Positions 41,512-53,612 are shown, counted from the stretch's first letter. The stretch: DNA of 64,000 nucleotides from Axinella damicornis (GCA_963931865.1 OZ007508.1:7664956-7728955), one strand, 5' to 3'. The notes: generated by a model from the letters alone, not told the origin. A program made the numbers and translations.

Positions 41512-41909
41512 GGCGGATTATTCCCAAACTATTATTCTATTCCCACATTCCTGAATTATACTATTATCAAATTCTCCCCTATTATTTGCAAATAACTTTT
41601 GTAGTCAGCGCCTCAGCGGACACAGACTCGGAGTCAACGCTACATTCCAACTGCATGGTTGACTTTGCTACTTGTCAGTCAGTACGACCAAACTTGTAAC
41701 TTGGTCAGTTGGTACCACAGAATTCGAACTTTGCGTCCATCCTGTTATTCAAACCCTGATTCCTCTCACAAAACCACTCAAAACAACTCAAATGTAGTAC
41801 ACAATGATTACAAGCTCGAACCACAAGTTCACATGACCTCAGTTCGAACTTTAGACCTATTATATTCCCAGATTCTCCCCACTACCTATTATTCCCGAAT
41901 AATCTGCCC
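41512..41909. mobile_element. Small TIR element (MITE)
   Basis: Ends GGCGGATTATTC and GAATAATCTGCCC are inverted with one mismatch. Several further TATTATTC(CC) motifs lie just inside both ends. No coding capacity. Confidence 0.5.
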
Positions 41910-42527
41910 TTGAGAGGTACGAATGCAACCTTTACACCAAATATACTGTACAGTACATACAGAAAATGCATCACTCCATCCCCTGTTGTAGTTGATGCTG
42001 ATGACCTACTCGAGAACCCAACAGTAGTATTGATCTGAAACCAGACTGCCATTTCAAGAAAGCATGCTGCCTAGAATCCTGGCATGCTTCCAGAGTGGGC
42101 AAACTGCCAGAATTTTGATTGTATGACACGGTTCAATTAGCTTGTCTAGCAGATTTCAACAGCTGAAATCCCAGTCCCATCATTGTTGGAACTCACTACA
42201 GAGGAAAGGGAAGCTATGGCTCTTATTCGATATGAACTACTGTGTATATACAATTCAAAAATGAGATGTAGTTGATGCCTTGACAGTGACGGACTTATTG
42301 TCGTTTGTTGTTTCTATCTATTATAACCATGACTCTAAACTATTATAGTACCTTCAACTGCTGTGTACTATACCTGGTGCAAGGGCAGATGAAAGGTACC
42401 ACCACAGCGTGTGTCTACCATACACCCTAGCTGCATGCTCAATTAAGCCTTCAATGTTTGCATACACCTTAGGGTGTATGGTTGCTAAGCAACATGTAAT
42501 TAGAAACTGTTCTTATCAAAACTCTCT

Positions 42528-42930
42528 TAGCCTGAATACTCTCTGATCTGAAACTGGCCCCCCCAGGCCCACACGCGGAACGCGGAAGAGGGCCTGGTGA
42601 CACTTGGCAAAATTCCCGTATGTGCACAGTCAGCATAACTGCGTAAGCAATTACATTCCTTACTTGGATGCATTCGAAATCACGTGGAAGGTATATAGCT
42701 GTTGGTTATGGCTAAGTAGAAAGTCCTTGCCAAGGATCGACCAAAGGTGAGTCTTGAAGACTAGAACAACGGTCTTATCAAACGGCTACACTTTTCATGG
42801 GGTAAAGACTACGCAATAAGGACGAACGTGATTCACCTACCCGAAATCAAGACTGCTGAGCTCAGCACATACGGGATTTTGTCACCAGGCCCACTTCCGC
42901 GTTTCGCGTGTGGGCCTGGGAACAAGGCTA
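42528..42930. mobile_element. TAGCCTCG-family fold-back element, longer form
   Basis: The left arm runs from TAGCCTGA to CCCCAGGCCCACACGCGGAA, then GGGCCTGGTGAC. The right arm mirrors it with GTCACCAGGCCC, CGCGTGTGGGCCTGGGAACA and AGGCTA. CATACGGG follows inside both arms. The central 200 bp are unique. Confidence 0.65.
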
Positions 42931-44985
42931 GCAGAATGGGCACACAGCTGTGCATATAATTATACTGCTTGTAGGAGTAATGCAATTGTACTCCCATGCA
43001 GTATCTGTGTCAGTTTTGTGTGTACCGATGAGTTTCTGTTTCAGGCCTGGATTCAGGTAGGTAGTTATATTCCATGCCTGTGCTGACTTGCAACTGCAAG
43101 ACCTTGTCTTTTTAGGTTGAAACACAGTCATACATCTGTGTCATCATGAAGCGGCTCTGTAGTGCATCAGGATGGGCTATACTAGTAGTGCTTGGACGAT
43201 ACTGCAACTTCACATTATCGATTATTGTTAACCGATATATCGGCGAGGTAGGTATCAAACTTTTGCAATAGCATAATTATGACTCACATTACTGTGCATT
43301 TACAATCGACCATAGATAAGTGAAATTTGAATTGTGCTTGTACAACAAGTTTGCACTCAACCGTTTTCATTTGCATCCGATATTGAGTTAGAATTATGTA
43401 GCCATTGATATTTAAGGTTACGGGTACCCGCGCATATCGTGACATAAAAACAACTAGATTCATGCAACTCATGATATTGATATTGATTAGGTAGATTTGC
43501 GATAATTATGCTGTCCCTGAAATTTTCCCTTAGTAGGCAAAATTCCCATTGTTAGGCCAAATTCCCAATGCTATGGTGTCAAAGAGAATACCCCAAAAGA
43601 CCAAGTATCATGTTGATCCTTCGCATTCACCTGCAAGAGGAACTCCGCATGCCTGGCTCATCACATCACAGTTAAATTGCAGTCTGCTTGACATATATAC
43701 AACACCAGGATTATCCATGCCATATGGTCTTATTATAATCCACTGCACTGTAATTGCACCGGCAATTGCCTTAATGGCATTCGCACAATCACATTTTGCC
43801 CTGCTGTTTCATGCCTAACAGAGCTATAGGTCCTCTGGGTGGACTGGTACAAATCTGTAACCACTTTTAGCAATGCAGAGAACACATCTCCTTTTGAATG
43901 CTATCACTGGCTCTTTAAAGATTGTCACCAGTCAGTCTTCCCATTCAGGCATGGACAAATGCGATATGCTGACCCAAACATACTAATTTGTACCCCAGAT
44001 GTTTCCCTAATATTCTTGCAGGAATGCAGGCAGCATATTAATTCTTCTTAGATGCAGTATATCTTGCAGCCCCCCTCTCAAAGCCCATATAGAATCCCTG
44101 CTACTAGACCTGCAAGATGCCGGTTTCAGTTCCCAGAAAGGTTCATTATAATTAATAACCGGACCTCTATATGCATGTCCATTTCCGAAAATCACTGCTG
44201 TAACGTGGCACATAAACACAGAATAATTATAGCGGGCAGTCACAAGTTATGCAAAAGAACCCTAAGACCCCTAACAGTGCTATTAAAGACATTACAGTAC
44301 TGCGTTATTCTCGTCGAATAACGCCACATGGCGGCCATTTTGGAAACTGCCCACCACGGCTGACATGCACAGGCACAATTTCACATGCCTCAATATCTAA
44401 AAATGTTCACAGTATATTAATCTATATGTGTACCAATTTTGGTGCTTTTATCAAAAAGTGAACGATTGGTTTGATATGCCGCTGCACTAGTGGTCATAAT
44501 TAAAAGTAGGTATCAACACACAGTGATTGGTACCGCCATACCCAGCCATATCCTAAAACTGATTGGTCGGTCGGACTATGAATACTAACAACCTGAGCTA
44601 GGCCTCTCCCGTGCTTCCCCTGTGCAGCTTAGCATGGTCTAGCTACACTAGACTAATTGTCTGCTAATTCTGATAAAAAATATAAAAAATAGAGAAAAAT
44701 AGAATAAAAAACAACTTGTACAACAGTGGGAAGCGTTGATGAAACAGGAAAATAAAAAGTAAAAAGAGAACAGTTTACACGACCCCATCCACCCTGGGAG
44801 AGTTCACTGGGAGGCGGCGCACCCACAATGTAGATTCACAGCTCTACACACAATACCAGCATCTTTTTCGTGACTCACATCAGTATGGTTGACCTACCAA
44901 GGCGACTATGCATGGATTATGATATTTAGTATTATCATACACCTACGTTTGAATAATGTACAGCAGTCAATGGGAAAGCCTGGTA
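42931..44985. other. Intergenic stretch
   Basis: Unbroken frames of 60-90 codons occur on both strands without domain or splice support. I see no repeat family member and no RNA gene. Confidence 0.4.
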
Positions 44986-44989
44986 CGTA

Positions 44990-45080
44990 AAAACCCGTAT
45001 GTTGTACAGTGGGTCACGTGAAAAGTCCGTATTAGTACTGTAGGTCACGCGAGAGATCCGTATTATGTACAGTAATTACG
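44990..45080. repeat. Three degenerate copies of a 33-bp unit with CACGTG
   Basis: Units of the type CCGTATTATGTACAGTAGGT followed by CACGTGA repeat three times just upstream of the TA-flanked element. CACGTG is an E-box core; no promoter can be assigned. Confidence 0.55.
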
Positions 45081-45169
45081 TCACGTGCGCTACAGCAACT
45101 CTGTGTCAGTCTCTGTCAGAGACTAGCTGGTACTGACTACCTTTTGGGCTCCTGAAGAGGGCTGACTTA

Positions 45170-46213
45170 CAGTGCAACAGAGCAAGAGAGCAAAACTTTT
45201 GAAATGTCTCAGATTTTACAATAAAGCCATCCTGTCATGTTATTTAGGCATAAAATGATGTATACCACTGTTAGCTGAATGAACACTGCTTACACAGGAG
45301 GTTCCAGCTTCTTGGTATACCTGCCATACTTAAGAAACGCCACTGACACGTCAGCAGATTTTCGTGACGTCACAGATTTCTGCCCAGAAGCGCTCTCATG
45401 AATTCCAGGAAGCTCTTATTGCCGACAGGAGTACTTGAATCACAACTGCAGACCTGCCTCAAGCCATTTTCAAGTGAATCGCGCTAACTGTAAGTGCCGT
45501 GGCTGTACTTATATAAACACCTTTATTCCGTTATTCCGTATTCCGCGTTTTACCGACTCCCTTGTTCCAAGAAAAGTACTTGAAGCAAAACTATAATCTA
45601 TCTCAAAGGCATTTTTGCTGTTAACTCGCTTATCTCCAAGTTTTGTGGCTATCCTATGCTAAACACTTTTGCTCCTAAAATAACAGTTTTTATGGGTTTT
45701 CCTGACAGTGCTTGGGATTGAAGCTTAAGCCCGTTGACTACTGCTGATTGCGTTGATCTTGCAAATTCAAAGTGGGAAGTGCTGTGCACTTGGTGGATTT
45801 CTAATTGAGTTATGGTACCAATGCAGTGTAGTAGTGTACACAGCAGTTTGCTGCATGTGTATTTACCATAACTCAATTAGAAATCCACCAAGTGCACAGT
45901 GACTTCCCACTTTGAATTTGCAAGGTCAACGCAATCAGCAGTACCTTCCAAACAAACTTCAATGTGAAGGCAACTTTCATATAGCATCTGCACTCTTATC
46001 TTCCAGTAACAGGCTTATGCCATGCTAAACTGAATGTGGTGACTGTTGGCAGCCATATTGGTGAGGGGACATCACGTGACACTTAATTAATTTAGGGGAA
46101 GCTTAACAAGTGATGTGTCTCTCCTTTTACGTACTTTGTAAGATGTTTGTGTCAAGTACTACAGTTAAAAGTTTCTAAAATCAAAAGTTTTGCTCTCTTG
46201 CTCTGTTGCACTG
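45170..46213. mobile_element. 1.04-kb TIR element with TA target duplication
   Basis: Perfect 33-bp inverted ends start CAGTGCAACAGAGCAAGAGA and are flanked by TA on both sides (45168-45169 and 46214-46215). Inside is a second large palindrome (45743-45943) with arms including TTGACCTTGCAAATTC-type sequence and CCACCAAGTGCAC. No transposase is encoded. TA duplication suggests a Tc1/mariner-like mobiliser. Confidence 0.7.
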
Positions 46214-46522
46214 TACATGTTGATACTTCCGGAAGTCGAGGTTGAACTCGTTTGTATACTCAGGCATCCCGTTTGAAAATGGACCGTACAACTGCCAGTC
46301 ATCAGCGTGGACCGACCGTACAGCTGCCAGTTATCGGCGTGGCTCCGGCTTGGGCTTGGTACGCAGGCCTTCTCGCCCAAGTGTTTGAAGCTTGCAGTAC
46401 TAACGCGAAGGGTGAACCAGAACTGAAAAATATTGTCGCCAAGCAAGCTATGGTAACGCGCATTCGCTATGTTCATTGGTAGAGGAACGTGCAATGAAAT
46501 TCCAGGTTTGTATGATAAAATC

Positions 46523-46670
46523 AGTATCACCATAGTACCAAGCTATACCGGAAACATATCATTCGTTTGTCGCCTTCGGCATTGTTACTCGTGCTTCACA
46601 CTCGTAACAATACTACGGCAACAAACTTGTGATATTTTCCAGTATAGCTTGGTACTATGGTGATACTTAT
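46523..46670. mobile_element. Fold-back MITE
   Basis: Arms AGTATCACCATAGTACCAAG and its complement continue inward as CTATACCGGAAA.ATATCA and GTTTGTCGCC. Near-complete hairpin, no coding capacity. Confidence 0.75.
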
Positions 46671-46887
46671 ATAAGAGTGCACAAGTAGATCATGGGAACG
46701 ATCTGCTTGTGCTATGATTATAGTGCATGCATGGTGTAGCTAATAATGTAGTAGCTTGCTGAAAATGTTTATAGGTACTCTTAGTCACGTACAAACCTTA
46801 CAATGTCCTTGTACTTGTACAAGTTATTAGTTTTCTGGTAAGCATTCATTTCCACCAATTCTTCAATTTTTGCTAGCTTTTCATCCA

Positions 46888-47247
46888 TCACAACAGATTG
46901 AGTTCGGTCAAATACCTTTTCTGAGCATTAATTAGACTCTCCATTTTGGCCTCCAGTCTCTCCACTTTGGCCTCCAGTCTGGTATTGAAATACCATACTG
47001 CAGCAACTACTCCTGCGGTACCCAGTAGTAGTACAGTTATCCGAGCCCAAGATGGCCACTGGCGACCACGGACATCGGGAGGGAGATCACGCACTGGTGC
47101 AGGTTCTGGATGTATCTCGTTCACATGATCCTGACCAACTGGTCCATCATGTTCAAGCTCAGCCATTTGAGATTGCTCAGTGCTCGTTCGCTGCTCGACC
47201 GTTTCGTCTTTCAATCGACAGACTATACAAGGGGGCGACACGCCCAT
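46888..47247 (-). CDS. Hypothetical single-pass membrane protein with coiled coil, up to 119 aa
   Basis: Not recognised. Reading from 47247, or more likely from the internal Met of MAELEHDG, the frame has an acidic, Pro-rich N-terminus and a membrane segment (ITVLLLGTAGVVAAVWYF). A heptad-like tail follows (RLEAKVERLEAKMESLINAQ) and then a stop. The architecture of soluble tail, one membrane segment and short coiled coil is coherent, and a random frame seldom shows it. The tail repeat LEAKVERLEAKMES comes from a short DNA duplication (CTCCA.TTTGGCCTCCAGTCT). No introns are needed. Function unknown. Confidence 0.45.
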   Translation of the reverse strand: MGVSPPCIVCRLKDETVEQRTSTEQSQMAELEHDGPVGQDHVNEIHPEPAPVRDLPPDVRGRQWPSWARITVLLLGTAGVVAAVWYFNTRLEAKVERLEAKMESLINAQKRYLTELNLL

Positions 47248-47466
47248 AGACGCCTATCATAGCTGCGACCGGGGTCACGAAATCGTGACCATTTTTAATC
47301 TTGAATTTTTGCTCGAATGACTACTGAATTGACCGCATCACAAAAGACTCTTGACCATTCGGTTTGACCGCGAGCACATTTTCGCTGATAATATGTAGCG
47401 ACTCCACCCCTTCCTTATAATATACGGGGTCAAGATGCGCGTAGCTAGCTAGCTACAGAGTTCCTG

Positions 47467-47514
47467 TTTGGGGGTGTGGCCGGAAGCGCGCTTACGGCCA
47501 CACCCCCAAACTGG
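47467..47514. repeat. Strong hairpin, 18-bp stem
   Basis: GTTTGGGGGTGTGGCCG pairs with CGGCCACACCCCCAAAC around a GCGCGC-like loop. Possibly a small MITE; it lies 30 bp upstream of a candidate first exon. Confidence 0.6.
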
Positions 47515-47545
47515 AAAAAACTGCGAGACTATAGAGGCTGAGGCC

Positions 47546-47610
47546 ATGGAACTACCTCCAGGAGCAGAAGGAGAAGCTGGATATGAACGAAACTGTCACA
47601 GATCCACTTG
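47546..47610 (+). CDS. Candidate first coding exon
   Basis: GCCATGG is a good start context. The frame MELPPGAEGEAGYERNCHRS ends at a donor, TTG|GTGAGA, at 47611. I could not link it in phase to a downstream exon, so the gene is unproven. Confidence 0.3.
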
Positions 47611-47686
47611 GTGAGATCGAAGGCTCATCCTAGTCATTAGTATCTGGGCCAGGGATAATTTTGCATGCATTATATACACTGTGGTG

Positions 47687-48427
47687 TAGTCTCGGAACCA
47701 GACCCTTCGTGCGGGGGAGGAGGAAAGGGTCTGGGCACCATCTTACATTCGAGTTGTCCCCAGGTCGGAATGTTGACCTAACGAATCGGAAGCGTTGATT
47801 GCGAATGACGTCAGGGAAATGATTTTTCTCCAGGCTTTCGGTGTCGCCAGTGACTAGACATGGCGAATCGCTGTGCCGTATGGCGTTTCCCGCGAGTGAC
47901 TGACAAAAGCGAGGAGAGCAACGAGCAGGTCGACTGTGATTGTACGCGTGGTATTGCAGTTGATCGCTAATTACCGTGCATAATTACGTTCCGTGAGGAC
48001 AACTCGAATGTAGGAACGTGCCCAGACCCTTTCCTCCTCCGGGCCTAGGGCGTAGCTAGCAATGAGGCAAGGGAGGCAGTTGCCTCCTTGCTTTCTGGAT
48101 AATGACGCACGTGTCCGGAGTCTTGCATGCGCACACTCAACGTACGATGTGCGTTCGATCTGATGACAGAGACAGGAGCTAGGCTGACCATGAGCCGGCG
48201 TATACTAACGCTGCAAGTCTGGCACAGTCAGGGCACCGGCATATTGCTGTAGCATTTCGAGAGCAACTGTTTGCACACACTGCGTATTGAACTGTGAATA
48301 ATTAATTAGCTCGAAAAATTTTCACCGGGCGCTTTGCGCGCGCAGAGAACTCCATACCTCCTCAGTCTCCAAATCTAAGCTGTATACGCCCCAGCTCCCC
48401 CACCTGAAGGGTCTGGTTCCGAGACTA
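47687..48427. mobile_element. MULE-type fold-back element with perfect 10-bp target duplication
   Basis: Ends TAGTCTCGGAACCAGACCCT and its complement are flanked on both sides by CACTGTGGTG (47677-47686 and 48428-48437). A second pair of arms inside the left half (GGGTCTGGGCACC with ATTCGAGTTGTCCC, and mirrored at about 47995-48040) makes the structure compound. Another small element at about 48047-48392 (AGGGCGTAGC and TACGCCCC ends) is nested within. No coding capacity. Confidence 0.8.
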
Positions 48428-49431
48428 CACTGTGGTGTGTACTGCAGATGTAATTCAGTTGATGGGGGAGGTGAAATGTGATGGGAAAGGAAGGTGAGGG
48501 ACTTGCTGGAGTGTATTACAGACAGTCTTGAGGACTGCGTGAAGCGGAGGAGATTATAGAAGTTTGTAATTAGTCTGCAGAAGCAACCTCGTTACTTGCG
48601 ATGTGAGCCAACTGTTTGTGCTCTTGTTTTTGTGATCCACAGATGAAGCTGAGGAGTTCTTTGGTACCTACAGTGGTAGGGTAGTTGAGTGTGTAGACAA
48701 GGGTACTCCGTGTCCGCTTTGAACCTTGTTCCAATGATACTGCCGTCTGTGCTTGGTAAATAATGTAGATATATGTAGTCAACTATTTGCGACTAGGCAG
48801 AATTTTAATCACCCCAGTGAGCAGCCCTCTGCCCGATGGATGTACCGATGTTCAAACTTGTAGATTCTCATCCCAAAGAGCCAATCCACTGCCATGAAGT
48901 AGCCAGAATGTTGCCCATGCAGCAATGTCCCGAAGATATATTACTTGTCCTTGATGGGACTTAGTAACTACATGTATGTGTTGTACTAAGGGAGCATACC
49001 AAATGTGAAGACTGTGCTCCTGTTAAGAAAATTCCACCTAAAGCGTTTTATCTAGCTGAAGGTGATCAAGTGGGTGTGAGCATGCCCCCACCCATTGTGG
49101 TACCAGAGGGAGGGGCTTTTGTTTTATGTCATCTAAAGCTATACCGTATTATGGTGAAAAATCGTTATTATAGCATCAAAGTTAGCTCATGAAAGTGCAC
49201 TTTGTACCAATACCCCTAGACAGTCTTTGCACCTGAGTAGGGATAGGAGAGGAATTAAGAGATGGATTAATGTGATGAGGTTGTCCACTAGCCTCATTCC
49301 CATTGGACTCGTGTGATGATCTGGGATTGATCACAAGTATCTAACACTGTGTGTGGTGTGTGTCTTGCAATGTTCTAACAAAGGAAGTGCATATCTAGTC
49401 TTGATCTCCTCTAAATCCTTCCCTCTCCCCC

Positions 49432-49553
49432 TGTCTCCTCTCTCCCTCCTCTCTCCCTCCTCTCTCCCTCCCTCCTTCCCTCCCTCCCTCCCTCCCTCCC
49501 TCCCTCCCTCCCTCCCTCCCTCCCTCCCTCCCTCCCTCCCTCCCTCCATTCCC
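49432..49553. repeat. CCCT/CCTC microsatellite, about 120 bp
   Basis: Pure CCCT repeats dominate 49484-49546, preceded by imperfect CTCCCTCCT. It forms an uninterrupted pyrimidine tract and lies just upstream of an AG acceptor at 49585. Confidence 0.95.
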
Positions 49554-49586
49554 CCATTCCCCCATTCCTTTTCTCTTTTCTTCCAG

Positions 49587-49666
49587 GTTGGTCCTCTGAG
49601 GAAATGATTCCTCCTCTACCCCAGCATGACTCTCCCCACAACACCCAGCAAGAGAGGGACAGACAG
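49587..49666 (+). CDS. Candidate internal exon
   Basis: Between TTTTCTTCCAG and CAG|GTGGGT the frame reads WSSEEMIPPLPQHDSPHNTQ and QERDRQ, 80 bp. The composition is plausible for a disordered protein segment. It does not connect in phase to the exon at 47546-47610 without a missing exon. No family is recognised. Confidence 0.3.
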
Positions 49667-49787
49667 GTGGGTGGGTCTTTCGTGAAACCATATGGGATTG
49701 TCAGACTAACATCTCATTGCTGCATCGGGAATTCCGAAACTATGTACTGCATCAAGAACTTGCAATCCTGATCACTGCTACTGCAGA

Positions 49788-50035
49788 TTCTCCCAAGGCA
49801 GTTTTCCTTAAGATTAGAGCACACAACAATTTTAGTTTTTATGACACTCCCCCCTCACTCCCTCTTGAGCGGGATTTGCCCCCTTCTCTAGATAAGATGG
49901 ACCTTCCAAGTGGCAGATTCTCCCAAGGCAGTTTTCTGTACTGAGATTAGAGCACAACAATTTTAGTTTTTACGACACTCCCCCCTCACTCCCTCCTGTG
50001 CGGGATTTGCCCTCTTTTCTAGATGAGTCTGATGA
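49788..50035. repeat. Tandem duplication of about 124 bp
   Basis: Both copies contain AGATTCTCCCAAGGCAGTTT, then GACACTCCCCCCTCACTCCC and TCTAGAT(A/G)AG leading to GATGGACCTTCCAAGTGGC. Each copy ends with a TCTAG that could act as a splice acceptor, so an exon may have been duplicated, but the coding phase differs. Confidence 0.75.
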
Positions 50036-50179
50036 GATGGACCTTCCAAGTGGCGTCTTCTCTGTTGTATTCAAGCGTCAGTCTGAGGAGTGGTGGACCT
50101 TTTTCCTTACTGGGAGCTATTGCAACAGCTTTGAGTCCCCTCTAAACCAAAGCTACCAAAGTCAAGTTGCAAAAAGTTG

Positions 50180-50371
50180 GCTATAGCGGCCACACAGCCA
50201 TCACCTGGAAAAATGAATGCCCTACCGATGGTCACCTTGGATCGCTGGAGTGAACTAGGATGCTTCACTGATTTCGATGATGTTGAGGGCTGCTCATCTT
50301 CGCCCAGTCGTTTGGCAGCCATAAAACAAGTTGTAGGTGCTGAAGGACCTTTTCCGTGCTTGCGTAAATGA
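50180..50371 (+). other. Unassigned open frame
   Basis: A frame of about 60 codons (MNALPMVTLDRWSELGCFTD, then a Ser-rich part and a stop at 50369) follows an acceptor-like CTATAG. The minus strand is open across the same stretch (ACFMAAKRLGEDEQPSTSS type). I cannot decide between them and name no product. Confidence 0.2.
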
Positions 50372-50736
50372 CAATCTACCCCCTCTACCGTCAATCACTA
50401 TGTCACCATATGAAAGTCAGCCAGTGAAATGTGAGAAATAGAACATTTTTAAGCCTAAGTAGCTGCAATCATTATTACTCTCTGCACTGTGAGTTCCAAG
50501 CCGGTATTTGTACCAGAGCACCAAGAATCCGAATGTCCGATTTTCAGTTGCAATAATCAATTTAGAATTGGTCTAAAGAGACCGGGTGGGCTTTCTACCA
50601 GCTCGATATGCTCCTGTCTCTATGTATGTTACAAATCACCTACATACTTGTGACTGTTCATGTGAAGCACACAGTAAACTCTTGTTTGCTCTTTGAGGTT
50701 CATTCGCACACTTGCCTCTATGTATACGTAAACGAA

Positions 50737-50788
50737 GGTGGGCGCTCTTTCGATGTTGAATGCGGAAACACTCGAAAGAGCACCCACC
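50737..50788. repeat. Hairpin GGTGGGCGCTCTTTCGA
   Basis: Seventeen-base arms surround ATGTTGAATGCGGAAACAC. A further GGGTGCTCTTTCGCGAGAG copy lies at 50825-50845, so this may be the left end of a small element. Confidence 0.5.
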
Positions 50789-50849
50789 CCCCTGTTCAGA
50801 GAACATGTAAGGTACACCGCCAAAGGGTGCTCTTTCGCGAGAGTACGGT

Positions 50850-52765
50850 AGTAATAAAAATGTGATTGAGTGTTTTTCCCTGGACGTTCCATGTTTTGGA
50901 ACAGTCTTCCACCCTCTGAATGTAGCTCATGTAGCAGTTCTGTTTGAGTACATTCCCAGGCCTGCACCACTTTCAGTTTTGGTTGCATAAAGAACAGCAT
51001 CCTTCACTATGAACCTAATGAATACATGCATGGCTGTTAGATTTCACCTCTACATGTACTACTGCCACACTAAAATCAAAGGAATTTTAGTACTAAGCAT
51101 GCTGTATTTACTTCAAACCAAGCTGTCAGCTGCTGCGATGTATGGCACTGCAGATACCTAGCCCAGTTCTCAGGCCATCCCCACTGCCAGTGTTTGATTG
51201 CTTTCTTGTATGCATACTTCATGCAATGATACTGGCGGTTGGACTGGCCTGGGAATGAGGCCAGTGCATGCTTAAGCCCTTTGCCGTGAATGCGGTGAGA
51301 AGAATCTTGAGAGGTTTCGTGTTCAGGATACCGGTTATATTAGAGACCCACATTGTGCCTGGGTACCATAGCCTCGTTCCCAGGCCATTTCCGTTTCAGT
51401 TGCATGAGTGCAGAATTCCAGGAGACAGAGGATTACTTGATGAAGGAATCATGTCTATATTGGTTCATGAGGAGCATACGTAAATCGGTCATGTTCTAAC
51501 ACGCAGGCTGTGAAGTGCAGTGAGCTCGTTGGCTTCTATGTGTCCCCGGAGGTATGGTGTAGCCTGGTGCATGCCGGCAGTGAGGACAAGTGCCGGCTGC
51601 TGAGTGGGTGCGACAAAGACAAACATGGCAAGCACGGTGGCCGTGGGCCTGGTCCAGTGTGCCAGCTGTCTCACTGTGTTAGGGGACGAGGGGGATGTAC
51701 CAGGTTGGACATTAATTTCCGTCGCTAGCTTAGATATACTGCCGACCCATATAGATGTGCGGAGTCCTGCTAATAATAAGTATTTTGCTACGTATAATTA
51801 TTATAGTCTGTATACTCCTGCTTGACAGTAGTCACTTTGGATATGCATGGTAGACCTTGCTACAGTGTCCAACTAGTGTTCTGGATCAGTCATCATCCAT
51901 TTGGCTTCACTGGGTTAAAGTGATAAGTCCAGTTTGCTTCTTTCTACCAGTTGACTACACTGCCTAGGATGAGGCTAATGGCTCAGACATCCGACGTGAA
52001 GTGTTTATTCTGTCTGTAGCCTTATTCCCAGGTCATTCCCACCATCAGCATGGAGCTGCCTCCAACATGGTACCTTGGTGGTGGGAATGGAATTGGAAAT
52101 GATGGGTCTGTCAGAACCAGCAAACCCAAGAGCGATGGATCAGGTTGTGTTTTGCCAATATTTTTTAATCCTGTACAGCCAGTCTCTCAGGATGAAGACC
52201 GTGATGCTATTATGTACAAGTCGATTGCTCTAGAAAATTGTAACAGTTACCAGCATGCTATGTTCTGGCCCTTTCTGACTGAACCTTGTTTAGTGATGTG
52301 TATACGGTCTTACAAGGTCTAGAATGGGTGGAAACATAGCATATTGACAAGACTTTTCAGAGAACCCATGAAAGTAATCTTTCAGATTACACGACATTAT
52401 GGTGTAAATTACCGTTTACGTCATGTGTTATAGCTTAGGCCATGCTGTGTATAAGTTGCTAATTAATTATGTGCAAATTTCCCACCAGGTTGATGGTGGA
52501 TTTGAGGTACTGGCCTGCACTCACGACATGGACACCAGAGAGGGCCTCTGTCAGGCTCGCGCAAGAGACATCCTCCGAAGGTGGGTGTGTCCCTGTGTAT
52601 CCATTGCAGTACACTGGAATATCCATTGTAGTACACTGGTAATTCTACCAGGAAGCATCCTTTCTGGGCTGGATGGCCACAATCCTTTGTAGTGAAATTT
52701 TTACCTTGCACACTTAAGAGATGGAGACCATTAACATTGCAATTCATGTTGTGAAATCTGTACGA
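50850..52765. other. Intergenic stretch with TAGCCTCG-family relics
   Basis: Fold-back copies or halves lie at 51159-51262, from 51369, and at about 52018-52100. The last contains CATTCCCACCATCAGCATG and its mirror. An apparent exon at 52493-52580 (VDGGFEVLACTHDMDTREGL, between CCACCAG and AAG|GTGGGT) is possible but unsupported by a homologue. Confidence 0.4.
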
Positions 52766-52768
52766 GGT

Positions 52769-52885
52769 AGATTACTGGAGATTACTAAAGATTACTGGAA
52801 ATTACTATAGATTGCTGGAGATTACTGGAGATAAGTAGAGATTGCTATTGAATACTGGAGATTTGCTAGAAGTTACTGAAGAATA
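52769..52885. repeat. Degenerate 12-bp repeats (AGATTACTGGAG)
   Basis: About nine diverged copies of a GATTACTGGA core run through this stretch. Non-coding simple repeat. Confidence 0.75.
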
Positions 52886-53612
52886 CTGCTAGAGATTCGT
52901 TTTCGGACATCGTACCGTAAATCTCTGCCATGTGGGAGAGTCTGGTAACAAGACTAAGTCTATCTGTACTGTTTGTTGGACGGTGGTGACAACTAAGACA
53001 CTGATCGCTCGTGACCTACCTATTCATTGGCTAGAGGCCTAGAGCGATGGGTGACCATAAATTTACCACTGTACCTTCTCAGTGGCGACAAAAAAAAGAC
53101 GAACACCGCTCGTGGACTGCCTATGCATCGACCTCACAGCTGTACATGACATGTCCTGTAGAACACGTGGTGTGCTGGACCAGTGTGCTGTGGCATATAG
53201 ATTGTGTTACTTGCCATATCGCCGCTGGACTGCTTCGGCTAGCCTCCTGTTGTGCATATGTGTGAATTTTGGTGTGACTCTCTGTGGCCTGAGTTTTGTG
53301 CTGTGCTCATGCATCACATTCTGATGACAGTCTTGTACATACATCTATTCTGTGTGCACTCGCTCACGCTCGCCCCACAATGTCGCACATTCCATTAGTA
53401 CTAGGTACCACTCATTACATACTCATGCCCAGTTCCGTACTCTCCACTTGGGGACTGTGTGAAATTACATGGGTTAGATTTCACTCTCCTCTCAGTTCCA
53501 GTTTGGGTGTGGAGGATGTCAGGCCTGACATACACTCCCCTGCCCAGTTCCATATCAGGGGCCCTACTAATGGTCCAATTATATCGTGGGGCCCCTTAGT
53601 GCCAATGACTAC

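Noticed and set aside
49331..49691. Gly/Glu/Arg-rich frames on the minus strand and Pro/Ser-rich ones on the plus strand
   Set aside because: Direct translation of the CCCT microsatellite.
52050..52140. Possible exon MELPPTWYLGGGNGIGNDGS with a donor-like GTTGTG
   Set aside because: The first half is a TAGCCTCG-family fold-back (CATTCCCACCATC and its mirror), so it is transposon sequence.
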